Assembly (NCBI GenBank): GCA_902557575.1
Contig: CACEAR010000001.1
Location: forward strand, 186,001-250,000
From: an uncultured SAR86 cluster bacterium
GTDB lineage: Bacteria; Pseudomonadota; Gammaproteobacteria; Magnimaribacterales; D2472
DNA: 64,000 nt
Reading direction: 5' to 3'
The position numbers and the translations under genes are program-made. The notes beneath the pieces were generated by a model that worked only from the letters and a program-made list of their open reading frames with translations, did no database searches and was not told where the DNA came from. Positions 20,208-27,933 of this stretch are shown in pieces. The first letter of the stretch is position 1, and the number at the start of each line of letters is the position of its first letter.

Positions 20208-21245
20208 ATGAGAAATACGGCTTGCTGTTTATTTTTATTAATATTCAGCGCAAACACCTTCTCTGTTAATAGTAATTTAATTTTAGCCGACTCCTTTCCA
20301 GATAAATTATCAGAATTTGAATTCTTTGTTGATGATTCTGCTCAAGAGCCCCATGAAAAAGTTATCCCATATGAATTAATTTCAACACTGTTTTCTGATT
20401 ATTCTTATAAGCAACGGTGGGTATATGTTCCTAATAATGCCAGAGCATCATATGTAAAAGACTGGGTTTTTGATTTTCCAGAAGGCTCCGCACTCATAAA
20501 AACTTTTTATTATCCGATTGATGAAAGAAATCCAGATCTTGGCAAACAGCTTTTAGAGACGAGGCTCCTATTGAGAAAAAAAGATGGTTGGGAAGCAGTT
20601 TCTTACGCCTGGAACGAGCAACAAAATGAAGCCTATAAAAAAATAGCTGGAAAAACTATTAATGCATCATGGACTGATTTCATGGGAGACGAAAGACAGG
20701 TTCGATATAGAGTCCCAAACGTAAATCAATGTAAAGAGTGCCATGCTGCTGCAGATTCCATTACTCCAATAGGACCGAAAGCTAAAAACATAAATAAAAG
20801 TTTTAGTTTTGAAGAGGGAGATTTTAATCAGCTAGCCTATTGGATGAAAAAAGAAATAATTGATAGTTTCCCGGAAGATTTAGTATCGCCAGTTGATTGG
20901 AGAGATGAAACCGCAGACATTAATGACAGAGCAAGATCTTACTTGGATGTAAATTGCGGCCACTGCCACTCACCAACAGGTAATGCAAACTCAACTGGGC
21001 TTTATCTAAACCTAGTAGAGACAAGAGATATTAATTTAGGTGTTTATAAAAAACCTGTAGCAACAGGGAGAGGAAGTGGAGGCAACAAATACTCTATAGT
21101 CCCAGGTAAACCAGATGAATCTATTTTGCTCTACAGGATGGAATCAATGGATCCTGGAATCATGATGCCAGAGTCAGGTAGGGCTTTAACTCATCAGGAA
21201 GCAGTTGAGATGGTAAGGGAGTGGATCACTCAATTACCAAACTAA
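20208..21245 (+). CDS. SO2930-family diheme c-type cytochrome
   Basis: 345-aa exported protein. A signal peptide (about residues 1-20) is followed by two heme c sites, CKECH (C175, C178, H179) and CGHCH (C249, C252, H253). GIMMPESGR near the C-terminus supplies likely methionine ligands. Layout and context match the TIGR03806 family that pairs with beta-helix proteins. It should act in the periplasm as an electron-transfer or oxidoreductase partner, substrate unknown. Its last four bases overlap the stop of the convergent lipoprotein gene. Confidence 0.85.
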   Translation: MRNTACCLFLLIFSANTFSVNSNLILADSFPDKLSEFEFFVDDSAQEPHEKVIPYELISTLFSDYSYKQRWVYVPNNARASYVKDWVFDFPEGSALIKTFYYPIDERNPDLGKQLLETRLLLRKKDGWEAVSYAWNEQQNEAYKKIAGKTINASWTDFMGDERQVRYRVPNVNQCKECHAAADSITPIGPKAKNINKSFSFEEGDFNQLAYWMKKEIIDSFPEDLVSPVDWRDETADINDRARSYLDVNCGHCHSPTGNANSTGLYLNLVETRDINLGVYKKPVATGRGSGGNKYSIVPGKPDESILLYRMESMDPGIMMPESGRALTHQEAVEMVREWITQLPN

Positions 21246-21715
21246 AGATCACTTTTGTCTTTTTTTGCTTTACCATCATCATAAAAAACAACATCATACC
21301 CCTGTCTTTCAAGGCAATTTTCAAGGCTGGAATATTCTCTAAACTCTTTAGTTGCTCTTGTAACAAAAATTGTTGAGCCTCCTAAGACGCCCCCAACAGT
21401 ACCTGCCGAAACATAAATAGGAGCAAAGACTCCACTTGCAGTTGCAATCGTATAAAGCCCTCCTAATGCCAAATATGATCCAAGACCAATGCCAACTTTT
21501 GAAGATCTGTTTACTCTAGTATTAGATGTTTTTATACATTCATCTAACTCACTCTCAAAAGTATTAATATCTTTGTCGGATGATCTTTTTATATATACTG
21601 GCGTATCAACTAGTTGTGAATACTCTTCAGTATTTGGTTTTACATTGACTGTATTTGATACACAGGAAGATAAAATAAATACGGAACAAAAAAAAGGAAA
21701 TTTAAAACTATTCAA
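21242..21715 (-). CDS. Hypothetical lipoprotein, 157 aa
   Basis: The N-terminus has a lipobox (LSSC at about residue 15-18), so it should be lipid-anchored. Residues 75-125 hold a glycine-rich hydrophobic hairpin (GIGLGSYLALGGLYTIATA and YVSAGTVGGVLGGST), like glycine-zipper proteins. The C-terminus is charged. I do not recognise a function. It converges on the diheme cytochrome gene. Confidence 0.65.
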   Translation of the reverse strand: MNSFKFPFFCSVFILSSCVSNTVNVKPNTEEYSQLVDTPVYIKRSSDKDINTFESELDECIKTSNTRVNRSSKVGIGLGSYLALGGLYTIATASGVFAPIYVSAGTVGGVLGGSTIFVTRATKEFREYSSLENCLERQGYDVVFYDDGKAKKDKSDL

Positions 21716-21718
21716 CGA

Positions 21719-21814
21719 TCAAAGAATAAACTTAAAAAAGAACCATAAAATAAGACACCACATGATTGCATTGACAGCAATAGATTTAATAAAGTTTTTT
21801 ACACGAGCTTGCAT
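21719..21814 (-). CDS. Possible 31-aa membrane peptide
   Basis: ATG at 21814 to TGA at 21719-21721 on the minus strand, a basic start (MQARVKNFIKS) and one hydrophobic helix rich in Trp and Phe. It begins four nt after the stop of the next small gene. No ribosome site is evident, so the call is weak. Confidence 0.3.
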   Translation of the reverse strand: MQARVKNFIKSIAVNAIMWCLILWFFFKFIL

Positions 21815-21817
21815 TTT

Positions 21818-21976
21818 TTAATTCTTTTTTTTCGTGAAGCTCAGAGCTGCACCAACCCCTATACCAGCAGCTATCCATAAAGGTTCACCTGTTGCAGCAA
21901 ACAATCCTGCCCCTATAGCTACACCAACCGCAATAAGTGTTCCTGTATTCCAAGAAGATTTAGTTTTTTTGTTCAT
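21818..21976 (-). CDS. Small glycine-zipper membrane protein, 52 aa
   Basis: On the minus strand, ATG at 21976 follows a good ribosome site (GGAGAG, spacing 3 nt). Residues 11-48 are hydrophobic and glycine-rich in two segments (GTLIAVGVAIGAGLFAA and WIAAGIGVGAALSF), ending in a KKKN tail. No function known. The ribosome site makes it credible. Confidence 0.6.
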   Translation of the reverse strand: MNKKTKSSWNTGTLIAVGVAIGAGLFAATGEPLWIAAGIGVGAALSFTKKKN

Positions 21977-22036
21977 AATCTCTCCAAACATAAAATATTA
22001 TAACTCTTAGAGATTTCTCTAAGTCAAAACTATCTT

Positions 22037-22252
22037 TCACTTGGGAAGTTTAAAAAGATCTTCCACTTTGCATTTCAGAGTTCTAGCAATTTTCAAGGCA
22101 AGCACAGTTGAGGGCACATAAATACCATTCTCAATTGCGTTAATGCTTTTTCTGGAAACCTCTGCGCTATTAGATAACTCTTCTTGAGTTAATCCAGCCT
22201 GCTTCCTTAATTCTTGCAGGCGATTAAGAAGTTTTGCGTGATCCTTTCCCAT
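22037..22252 (-). CDS. Xre-family HTH transcriptional regulator
   Basis: 71 aa, essentially one helix-turn-helix domain: LQELRKQAGLTQEELSNSAEVSRKSINAIENGIYVPSTVLALKIARTLKCKVEDLF in several conserved steps, the pattern of YozG-like small regulators. Its ATG directly abuts the stop of the upstream membrane-protein gene (TAG then ATG), so the pair is co-transcribed and probably coupled. It may regulate its own operon or act with the membrane partner. Confidence 0.85.
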   Translation of the reverse strand: MGKDHAKLLNRLQELRKQAGLTQEELSNSAEVSRKSINAIENGIYVPSTVLALKIARTLKCKVEDLFKLPK

Positions 22253-22657
22253 CTAATCCGTCTCAAAATCCTCTACAGCTTTATTAATTTCTCCAGAAGT
22301 ATTTGGGTATAGGTAACCAGCAATAACTTGACCAACACCAATGGCAGCCACTAATGCACCAACCCCCTTTAAGAGTGAGCCTAGAAAGAAAACTCCAAAT
22401 AGAAATAAACCAATTCCAACAAACAAAGTTACTACCCCTGTTCTTCTGTAATCAATCGGCTCCTTTTTTCTTTCATCAAGTAAATTTATTAAATCCTCTA
22501 CTTTTGAGGGATCATCTATATTTTTTGATATCTCTAATATTGTTTTATTCTTATCTTTACTTTCAAAATATAACCAAATAAAGGCTGCTATAGGAATTAT
22601 TGCTCCTATCGCTATTCCTAATATCGGTATTAAAGCTCCTATTACTGCTACATCCAT
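22253..22657 (-). CDS. DUF6249-like membrane protein
   Basis: 134 aa. An N-terminal helix (about residues 5-30) precedes a charged cytoplasmic stretch with a DRGSK-like helix (KVEDLINLLDERKKE). YRRTGVVTLFVGIGLFLFGVFF and GVGALVAAIGVGQVIAGYL follow as two helices. This resembles DUF6249 proteins, of unknown function. It has a strong ribosome site (AAGGAG). The Xre regulator follows directly. Confidence 0.6.
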   Translation of the reverse strand: MDVAVIGALIPILGIAIGAIIPIAAFIWLYFESKDKNKTILEISKNIDDPSKVEDLINLLDERKKEPIDYRRTGVVTLFVGIGLFLFGVFFLGSLLKGVGALVAAIGVGQVIAGYLYPNTSGEINKAVEDFETD

Positions 22658-22757
22658 AATTTACTCCTTAAAAAATGTAACGCAAACTTATCATCTTTCT
22701 AATGAGAAGTAAAGGTTACAATGAATTATTGACAAGTATTGTATAATTATCTTTATT

Positions 22758-23156
22758 ATGAAAACTCATCCAATTACAGACAAGTTTGCGGCTGGATTAT
22801 CGATAGCATGTGCACTGCATTGTTTGCTAGTGCCATCTTTCTTAATTGTTACTTCTGGAGCGTTAGCGCTTTCTATTGATAATGAGTTAATTCATTGGAC
22901 TATTTTATTTTTAGCCATCCCAATTAGTATTTATGCATTAGTTACTGGGGTTTCAAATCATCATGATTATGGTGTATTTTTAGTTGGTTTGGCAGGATTA
23001 GGAGTTCTAATAGCTACAGCATTATCAGAAAGCTTTTTAACAGAAACATCTGTAATTATTTTTACATTAATGGGATCTGCTCTTGTAGTTTATGCGCACA
23101 CAAAAAACTTTCAGCTATGTAAAGAGCTTGATTGTGATTGCCACGATGTTGTCTAG
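22758..23156 (+). CDS. MerC-domain membrane protein
   Basis: 132 aa, four membrane helices. The first carries CALHCLLVP (C18 and C22), the MerC mercury/metal-binding signature, and the C-terminal tail has CKELDCDCHD, a second thiol cluster. MerC proteins take up mercuric ions, but chromosomal stand-alone members outside mer operons are of uncertain role, possibly metal homeostasis. A TATAAT at 22742-22747 lies just before the start. It heads a collinear run to 26408. Confidence 0.8.
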   Translation: MKTHPITDKFAAGLSIACALHCLLVPSFLIVTSGALALSIDNELIHWTILFLAIPISIYALVTGVSNHHDYGVFLVGLAGLGVLIATALSESFLTETSVIIFTLMGSALVVYAHTKNFQLCKELDCDCHDVV

Positions 23157-23174
23157 TAAAGACCTATAATTTTA

Positions 23175-23501
23175 ATGAATCCCTATATTGTTCTTTTTTT
23201 AGCAATAATATTTGAGGTAATAGGTACGATGCTTCTCCCGGCATCACAAAATTTTACAAGACTAATTCCAACTTCAATCTTACTTTTTTCTTATGGCATA
23301 TCATTTTACTTCCTTGCTATAGTTACGCAGAAGCTGCCTCTATCAATTGTTTATGCTAGCTGGTCGGGCATAGGAGTATTTACCATAGCTTTACTTAGTT
23401 ATATTTTTTACAAGCAAACACTTAACTGGCAATCAGTTGTTGGGCTTTTCCTTATTGTGATCGGTGTTACGATTGTAAATATTTATAAATCAGTTAACTG
23501 A
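23175..23501 (+). CDS. SMR-family small multidrug exporter (EmrE-like)
   Basis: 108 aa with four membrane helices. All key EmrE positions are present at the same numbers: Glu14 (proton/drug site), Tyr40, Tyr60 and Trp63 (in YASWSGIGV). It should export cationic compounds or guanidinium-type metabolites in exchange for protons. Substrate cannot be told from sequence. Confidence 0.88.
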   Translation: MNPYIVLFLAIIFEVIGTMLLPASQNFTRLIPTSILLFSYGISFYFLAIVTQKLPLSIVYASWSGIGVFTIALLSYIFYKQTLNWQSVVGLFLIVIGVTIVNIYKSVN

Positions 23502-23507
23502 AAGAAG

Positions 23508-24143
23508 ATGATTAGCCTCGAAGAAGTTAAACCATTTGCAGAGGGTGGCAATAGAGTTTGCTATATCCATCCCGCCAATAAAAACTTATGTTTGAAGATT
23601 AGCAAACCAGAAGTAGTTAAAAAAATGCGCTCAAATGCACCTTGGTATAAGAAGCTCAGATCAGAAAGAAGTTTTGACGATAACTATAGGGAGGAGAGCG
23701 CATACCAGCAAAGAGCTATAAAAGAAAACCCTCAAAAAATATGGAGACATCTTGCAAAGTGGTATGAATTTGTAGAAACCAGTAAGGGTCTGGCATCATG
23801 CACAGAGCTCATAACAAATAATGACAAAGTAGCCTTAAACTTAGAAGAATATTTGTTTAGCAAAGGAAGAACCTCAGAAATTGATAAAGCTTTAAAAGAA
23901 TTTGAGATATTTCTAAAAGAAACCAAACTACTAACAAAAAACTTAATACCTCACAATCTTGCTGTAAAAGAAAATGATTCTGAGCTGACACTAAAAATAA
24001 TTGATGGCCTTGGATGCATGTCTTTTATCCCCCTTCCAGAAATTAGTAAAACTTTTGCAGACAGATATATTAAGAGAAGGATTGAGTTAATGTATTCAAG
24101 GATTGAATGGGACTTATCTGGAAGAAAAGGAAGTTGGAAATAA
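23508..24143 (+). CDS. YrbL-like PhoP-regulatory-network family protein
   Basis: 211-aa soluble protein with a kinase-like small lobe: LEEVKPFAEGGNRVCYIHP then LCLKISKP, where the lysine sits as in YrbL. LIPHNLAVKE and LKIIDGLG resemble the catalytic and metal loops. The family is named for E. coli YrbL; biochemical role is unsettled. Confidence 0.7.
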   Translation: MISLEEVKPFAEGGNRVCYIHPANKNLCLKISKPEVVKKMRSNAPWYKKLRSERSFDDNYREESAYQQRAIKENPQKIWRHLAKWYEFVETSKGLASCTELITNNDKVALNLEEYLFSKGRTSEIDKALKEFEIFLKETKLLTKNLIPHNLAVKENDSELTLKIIDGLGCMSFIPLPEISKTFADRYIKRRIELMYSRIEWDLSGRKGSWK

Positions 24144-24145
24144 GG

Positions 24146-24679
24146 ATGCTTATTTTAGTTGCAATTGAAGAGGAGCTGAAGAGATCTGAACTCCCTGATC
24201 ACGAGATAGAGTATGTCGGTGTTGGCAAAGTGAATGCAGTTTTTAATACTTTAAATGCAATAGAAAAATACTCACCAAAACAAATTGTAAATTTTGGAAC
24301 AGCTGGATCTCTTAATAAAAACATAAAAGGACTTGTTGAGGTTTCAAGTTTTTTCCAAAGAGATATGGATGCATCACCTCTTGGTTTTAAAGTTGGCCAA
24401 ACTCCATTTGAAGATGATATTGAGATAACCTTTGGAAGAGAAGGAGTAACATGTGGCACCGGTGATAAGTTTGTCACCAGCTTACCAAATCTAAAAACAG
24501 ATATCGTTGATATGGAGGCCTATGCCATTGCAAAAGTGTGCAAATTAAAAAATATTGACTTTAGATGTTTTAAATTCATTTCAGACAATGCAGATAATGA
24601 AGCAAAGGATGACTGGGTTGACAATGTTTCACTGGGCGCAAAGCTATTTATTGAAAAAATTGGTAGCTTAGGGGATTAA
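24146..24679 (+). CDS. Nucleosidase of the phosphorylase/5'-methylthioadenosine nucleosidase superfamily
   Basis: 177 aa from ATG 24146, which starts LILVAIEEELK. Earlier in-frame codons lie inside the preceding gene. Conserved elements are VNFGTAGSLN (phosphate/ribose loop), CGTGDKFVTSL, and IVDMEAYAIAKVC with the ribose-binding Met-Glu. FKFISDNAD contains the catalytic Asp. It is shorter than MtnN (about 230 aa), so the base acceptor is uncertain. Confidence 0.75.
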   Translation: MLILVAIEEELKRSELPDHEIEYVGVGKVNAVFNTLNAIEKYSPKQIVNFGTAGSLNKNIKGLVEVSSFFQRDMDASPLGFKVGQTPFEDDIEITFGREGVTCGTGDKFVTSLPNLKTDIVDMEAYAIAKVCKLKNIDFRCFKFISDNADNEAKDDWVDNVSLGAKLFIEKIGSLGD

Positions 24680-24686
24680 TATTAAA

Positions 24687-25526
24687 ATGATTTCTTCGGT
24701 AGACCATTTAATTATTGCAGTGAAAGATCTTAACCAAGCAATAAATGACTACGAAAAAGTTCTTGGCATATCTCCATGCTGGAAAGGAAAACACACCGAG
24801 CTAGGAACAAAAAATGCTTTATTTAATTTTGAGAACACATACTTAGAGTTGCTTTCGCCATGCGACGCAGGGCTTGGAACAGAGCTTATTAATTCATTGC
24901 TTGAAGAGAAAGGAGATCATTTAGCAGGTATTGTTCTTGGAACGCAAAATATAGAACAAACTCAAGAAGACTTAAAAAGAAATGGGCATGCAGTTGAGAT
25001 AAGTTCAGGTGAGGCAATTAATGAAAAAGATGGAAAAATAAGACGGTGGAAAAATATTTTTTTACCAAGCACTCTCAGTAGAGAGCTATTTATCTTTATC
25101 ATAGAACACACTGAGGGCAATCTTCCAAAGCATGAAAGCCAAGATTCATCAAAAGTAAAAAAGCTTGATCATGTGGTAATAAATACACAAAATGCAGATG
25201 ATTTTATAAGCATTTATAGAGATATTTATAAAATAAGATTGGCCTTAGATAAAACTATAGAGCACTGGAAGAGAAGAATGCTGTTTTTCAGAACAAATGC
25301 AACCACAATTGAAGTAATTGAAGAAAAAGATAAAAAAGAATCAGCTGATGAGCTTTGGGGACTTGCCTGGGAAGTGGATTCGATTGAGGATGCACACAAA
25401 AGATTGGTTAGCAATAATGTTGAGGTAACACCTATTAAAGAAGGGCTTAAGAAGGGAACCTTGGTAGCTACCATTAAGTCTCATACTTGCAATGTTCCAA
25501 CGCTACTAATTGAGCAACTCAAATAA
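24687..25526 (+). CDS. VOC-superfamily (glyoxalase-like) protein
   Basis: 279 aa with two vicinal-oxygen-chelate modules: VDHLIIAVKDLNQAINDYEK at the N-terminus and LDHVVINTQNADDFISIYRD from about residue 155. The first resembles the Glyoxalase_3 type. Metal-ligand positions are only partly conserved by eye. The reaction is unknown. Confidence 0.7.
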   Translation: MISSVDHLIIAVKDLNQAINDYEKVLGISPCWKGKHTELGTKNALFNFENTYLELLSPCDAGLGTELINSLLEEKGDHLAGIVLGTQNIEQTQEDLKRNGHAVEISSGEAINEKDGKIRRWKNIFLPSTLSRELFIFIIEHTEGNLPKHESQDSSKVKKLDHVVINTQNADDFISIYRDIYKIRLALDKTIEHWKRRMLFFRTNATTIEVIEEKDKKESADELWGLAWEVDSIEDAHKRLVSNNVEVTPIKEGLKKGTLVATIKSHTCNVPTLLIEQLK

Positions 25527-25814
25527 ATGCTTAAAGGAACAAAATTCCAGATTATGGTTTGGAACGAGCTAAAAAAAATCCCAGAAGGTGAAGTAAGAAC
25601 TTATAAGGAGATCGCTGTAGCTATTGGAAAACCAAACTCTGCTCGTGCAGTTGCAAATGCATGCGGGAAAAACCCAAGACCAATTGAAATACCCTGTCAT
25701 AGAGTGATTAGATCCGATGGACATTTGGGAGGATATAGCGGCAAAGGCGGGCCTTCGACAAAGCGTAAACTCCTAAAAAAAGAGGGAATATCTTTAAATA
25801 GCATTATAATGTGA
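25527..25814 (+). CDS. O6-alkylguanine-DNA alkyltransferase, stand-alone DNA-binding domain
   Basis: 95 aa, only the C-terminal domain of Ogt/MGMT. FQIMVWNELKKIPEGEVRTYKEIA, the recognition helix with ARAVANACGKNP, and the active-site loop IPCHRVI with the acceptor cysteine are intact. Because the Cys is present it should repair O6-alkylguanine; alkyltransferase-like proteins have Trp there. The short form without the N-terminal domain is found in many bacteria. Confidence 0.85.
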   Translation: MLKGTKFQIMVWNELKKIPEGEVRTYKEIAVAIGKPNSARAVANACGKNPRPIEIPCHRVIRSDGHLGGYSGKGGPSTKRKLLKKEGISLNSIIM

Positions 25815-25817
25815 CCC

Positions 25818-26408
25818 ATGAATTTTAAATTTCCTGACAGTTATAAGGCTAACAGACCAAAACCATTTCAGTGGCTTGGAAAAGTATTAATGAAACTTTC
25901 AGGATGGAAAATAAAAGGACAAATATCGGATCTTTATGAAAATAAGAAGTTTGTTGCTATTGTTGCACCTCACACATCAAACTGGGATGCAGTAGTAGGC
26001 TTGGCAGCCATTGCAGCGGTTGACTTAAAAGTATATTTCATAGGCAAACATACAGTCTTCACCGGCATATTAGGGAAATTTATGAAATACATGGGAGGCA
26101 TTCCTGTTGATAGATCAAAACCCGGTGGACTTATAAAAGACTTACTGAGGCAAGTAGAAGATAAAAAGAATGGGCTCATTGGTCTCGCGCCTGAAGGAAC
26201 AAGATCGAAAGTTGGTGAGTGGAAAACAGGATTCTTAAGAATTGCTAGAGAGCTTAATTCAGGAGTTGTCCTCGTTTCACTAGACTTCCTCAAAAAGGAG
26301 TTAGTTTTTGGTAAAGAGTTTATGCCAACAGGTGACGATAAGCAGGACATCTTAAGTATCAGAGAATACTACAATACCTTTACACCAAAAAATCCAGCTA
26401 ATTTTTAA
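25818..26408 (+). CDS. PlsC-type 1-acylglycerol-3-phosphate acyltransferase family protein
   Basis: 196 aa. The catalytic HxxxxD motif is HTSNWD near residue 53, followed by FIGKHTVF, MGGIPVDRSK and LAPEGTRSK, the substrate-phosphate motif. It should acylate lysophospholipid or a related acceptor at the inner membrane. Its stop overlaps the convergent carboxylesterase gene by four nt. Confidence 0.85.
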   Translation: MNFKFPDSYKANRPKPFQWLGKVLMKLSGWKIKGQISDLYENKKFVAIVAPHTSNWDAVVGLAAIAAVDLKVYFIGKHTVFTGILGKFMKYMGGIPVDRSKPGGLIKDLLRQVEDKKNGLIGLAPEGTRSKVGEWKTGFLRIARELNSGVVLVSLDFLKKELVFGKEFMPTGDDKQDILSIREYYNTFTPKNPANF

Positions 26409-27931
26409 AACAAATCCATTATTTTACAAATTTCAGAACTCTCATGATTTCTTTGATATATCTCATCATCTAAAACAAGAGTTGAATCATTGTATGAATC
26501 ATATTCTGGCCATGTTACAGCATCACTATTATTGGGATTTCCAGTCTTAGCAAAAGATAGCCAATAAGATTGAATTTCTCTGGTAAGCTCTCTGTCTTTT
26601 TCATTTGTTGGCAACCACTCATCATGAGTATCAAAAACATAAGGAAGCTCTGCACCATGAAAAGCCCCATATTTTTGTGCCAACTTATCATCTCTCACTC
26701 TGTTAAATTGATATACCCAGGTTTTACCTCCTTTTTTCGCTAACTCATCAGCCATAAATAAGGAAGGACAGACAAAGTTTTTAGCTGTAATCAATAAATC
26801 CATTTTTCTGATAGGATCTTTAATATCATCAAGAAGCTCCAAAAGCTTTATTTTTTTCTGAGGAGTTGTTTCCTGATCAAGCCATAGACCAATATTTACA
26901 TTACCATCAAAATATAAGGACCATTCATCATTATTAGACCCAATTAGAAGATCTACATTTTGAACATTCCCACTTTTATAGATATCAGATAAGTTTTCGG
27001 TTATAGATAAATTATCCTCAACATAGTTAAAGTAGTGCTCAGCATAAACTTCTTCAGAAACAGCAAGTATTTCCTCTGCGCTGATACTTTTTAAATACCC
27101 AATTGATGGATCTTTAAAAGAATTTGCAAAGTTATTTGCTAGCTTTTTGACATTTGAACTTGAAGTTGGATAAGTAAAAGAAGAGCCTCCACTTTGATGG
27201 ATTGCTTTATGAAATAAATCTTCACTCAATGGCGAAGCTATTAAATGACTTATACCTCCGGCACCAGCTGACTCACCAACCAAAGTAACATTTGATGGAT
27301 CACCACCAAAGAAAGAAATATATTTCTGTATCCATTCAAGAGCCATAATCTGGTCATATAAAGCTATATTAGGGTTTTCAATATCTGGATGAGAGAAAAA
27401 ACCAAACACACCCAGGCGATAGGGAATACTTATTAATATATAGCCTTTGTTAGCAATATTATGACCAAGATAATTAGGCTCATATGACCATCCAGCTTTG
27501 TTACTTCCACCATGTATATAAACAATTACAGGTAAATCATTTTTTGCGTCCTTTGGTCGCCATAAATTCAAATACAAGCAGTCCTCACTAAACGCTGGAA
27601 CATCAAAAGTTCCCGAGTCGCCGCCGAAGTCAAGAATTAACCTTTTATACCAATTAACAATTCTTTGGTTTTGAATACATGCAGGTTTAAATTCATTAGC
27701 GATAATTTTTTTATTTAATTCTGGAATCCAAGGAACAGGCTTTTCCCATCTCAAGTCACCTACTGGTGGAGCGGCAAAAGGTAACCCAAGAAACATCTCT
27801 ACCTCATTGTTCTGATGCAAACTGCCTATGAGTTTAGTATCTTTAATAAGTATTGTTGGTTGATGATCTGTTGATCCTTGAATACCAATAGCAAAAAGGA
27901 CAATAAAAATCCTGAAGAAGCTCTGGGACAT
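26405..27931 (-). CDS. Carboxylesterase type B, exported
   Basis: 508 aa from ATG 27931, which gives a signal peptide (MSQSFFRIFIVLFAIG). A further upstream in-frame start overlaps the permease gene and adds a Cys/Phe-rich stretch, so it is rejected. The nucleophile elbow is GESAGAGG, the oxyanion loop YIHGGSNKAG, the acid in NDEWSLYF, and the histidine in AFHGAELPYVF. EDCLYLNLWRP is the family signature. It should hydrolyse carboxylic esters outside the inner membrane. Confidence 0.88.
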   Translation of the reverse strand: MSQSFFRIFIVLFAIGIQGSTDHQPTILIKDTKLIGSLHQNNEVEMFLGLPFAAPPVGDLRWEKPVPWIPELNKKIIANEFKPACIQNQRIVNWYKRLILDFGGDSGTFDVPAFSEDCLYLNLWRPKDAKNDLPVIVYIHGGSNKAGWSYEPNYLGHNIANKGYILISIPYRLGVFGFFSHPDIENPNIALYDQIMALEWIQKYISFFGGDPSNVTLVGESAGAGGISHLIASPLSEDLFHKAIHQSGGSSFTYPTSSSNVKKLANNFANSFKDPSIGYLKSISAEEILAVSEEVYAEHYFNYVEDNLSITENLSDIYKSGNVQNVDLLIGSNNDEWSLYFDGNVNIGLWLDQETTPQKKIKLLELLDDIKDPIRKMDLLITAKNFVCPSLFMADELAKKGGKTWVYQFNRVRDDKLAQKYGAFHGAELPYVFDTHDEWLPTNEKDRELTREIQSYWLSFAKTGNPNNSDAVTWPEYDSYNDSTLVLDDEIYQRNHESSEICKIMDLF

Positions 27932-27933
27932 TT

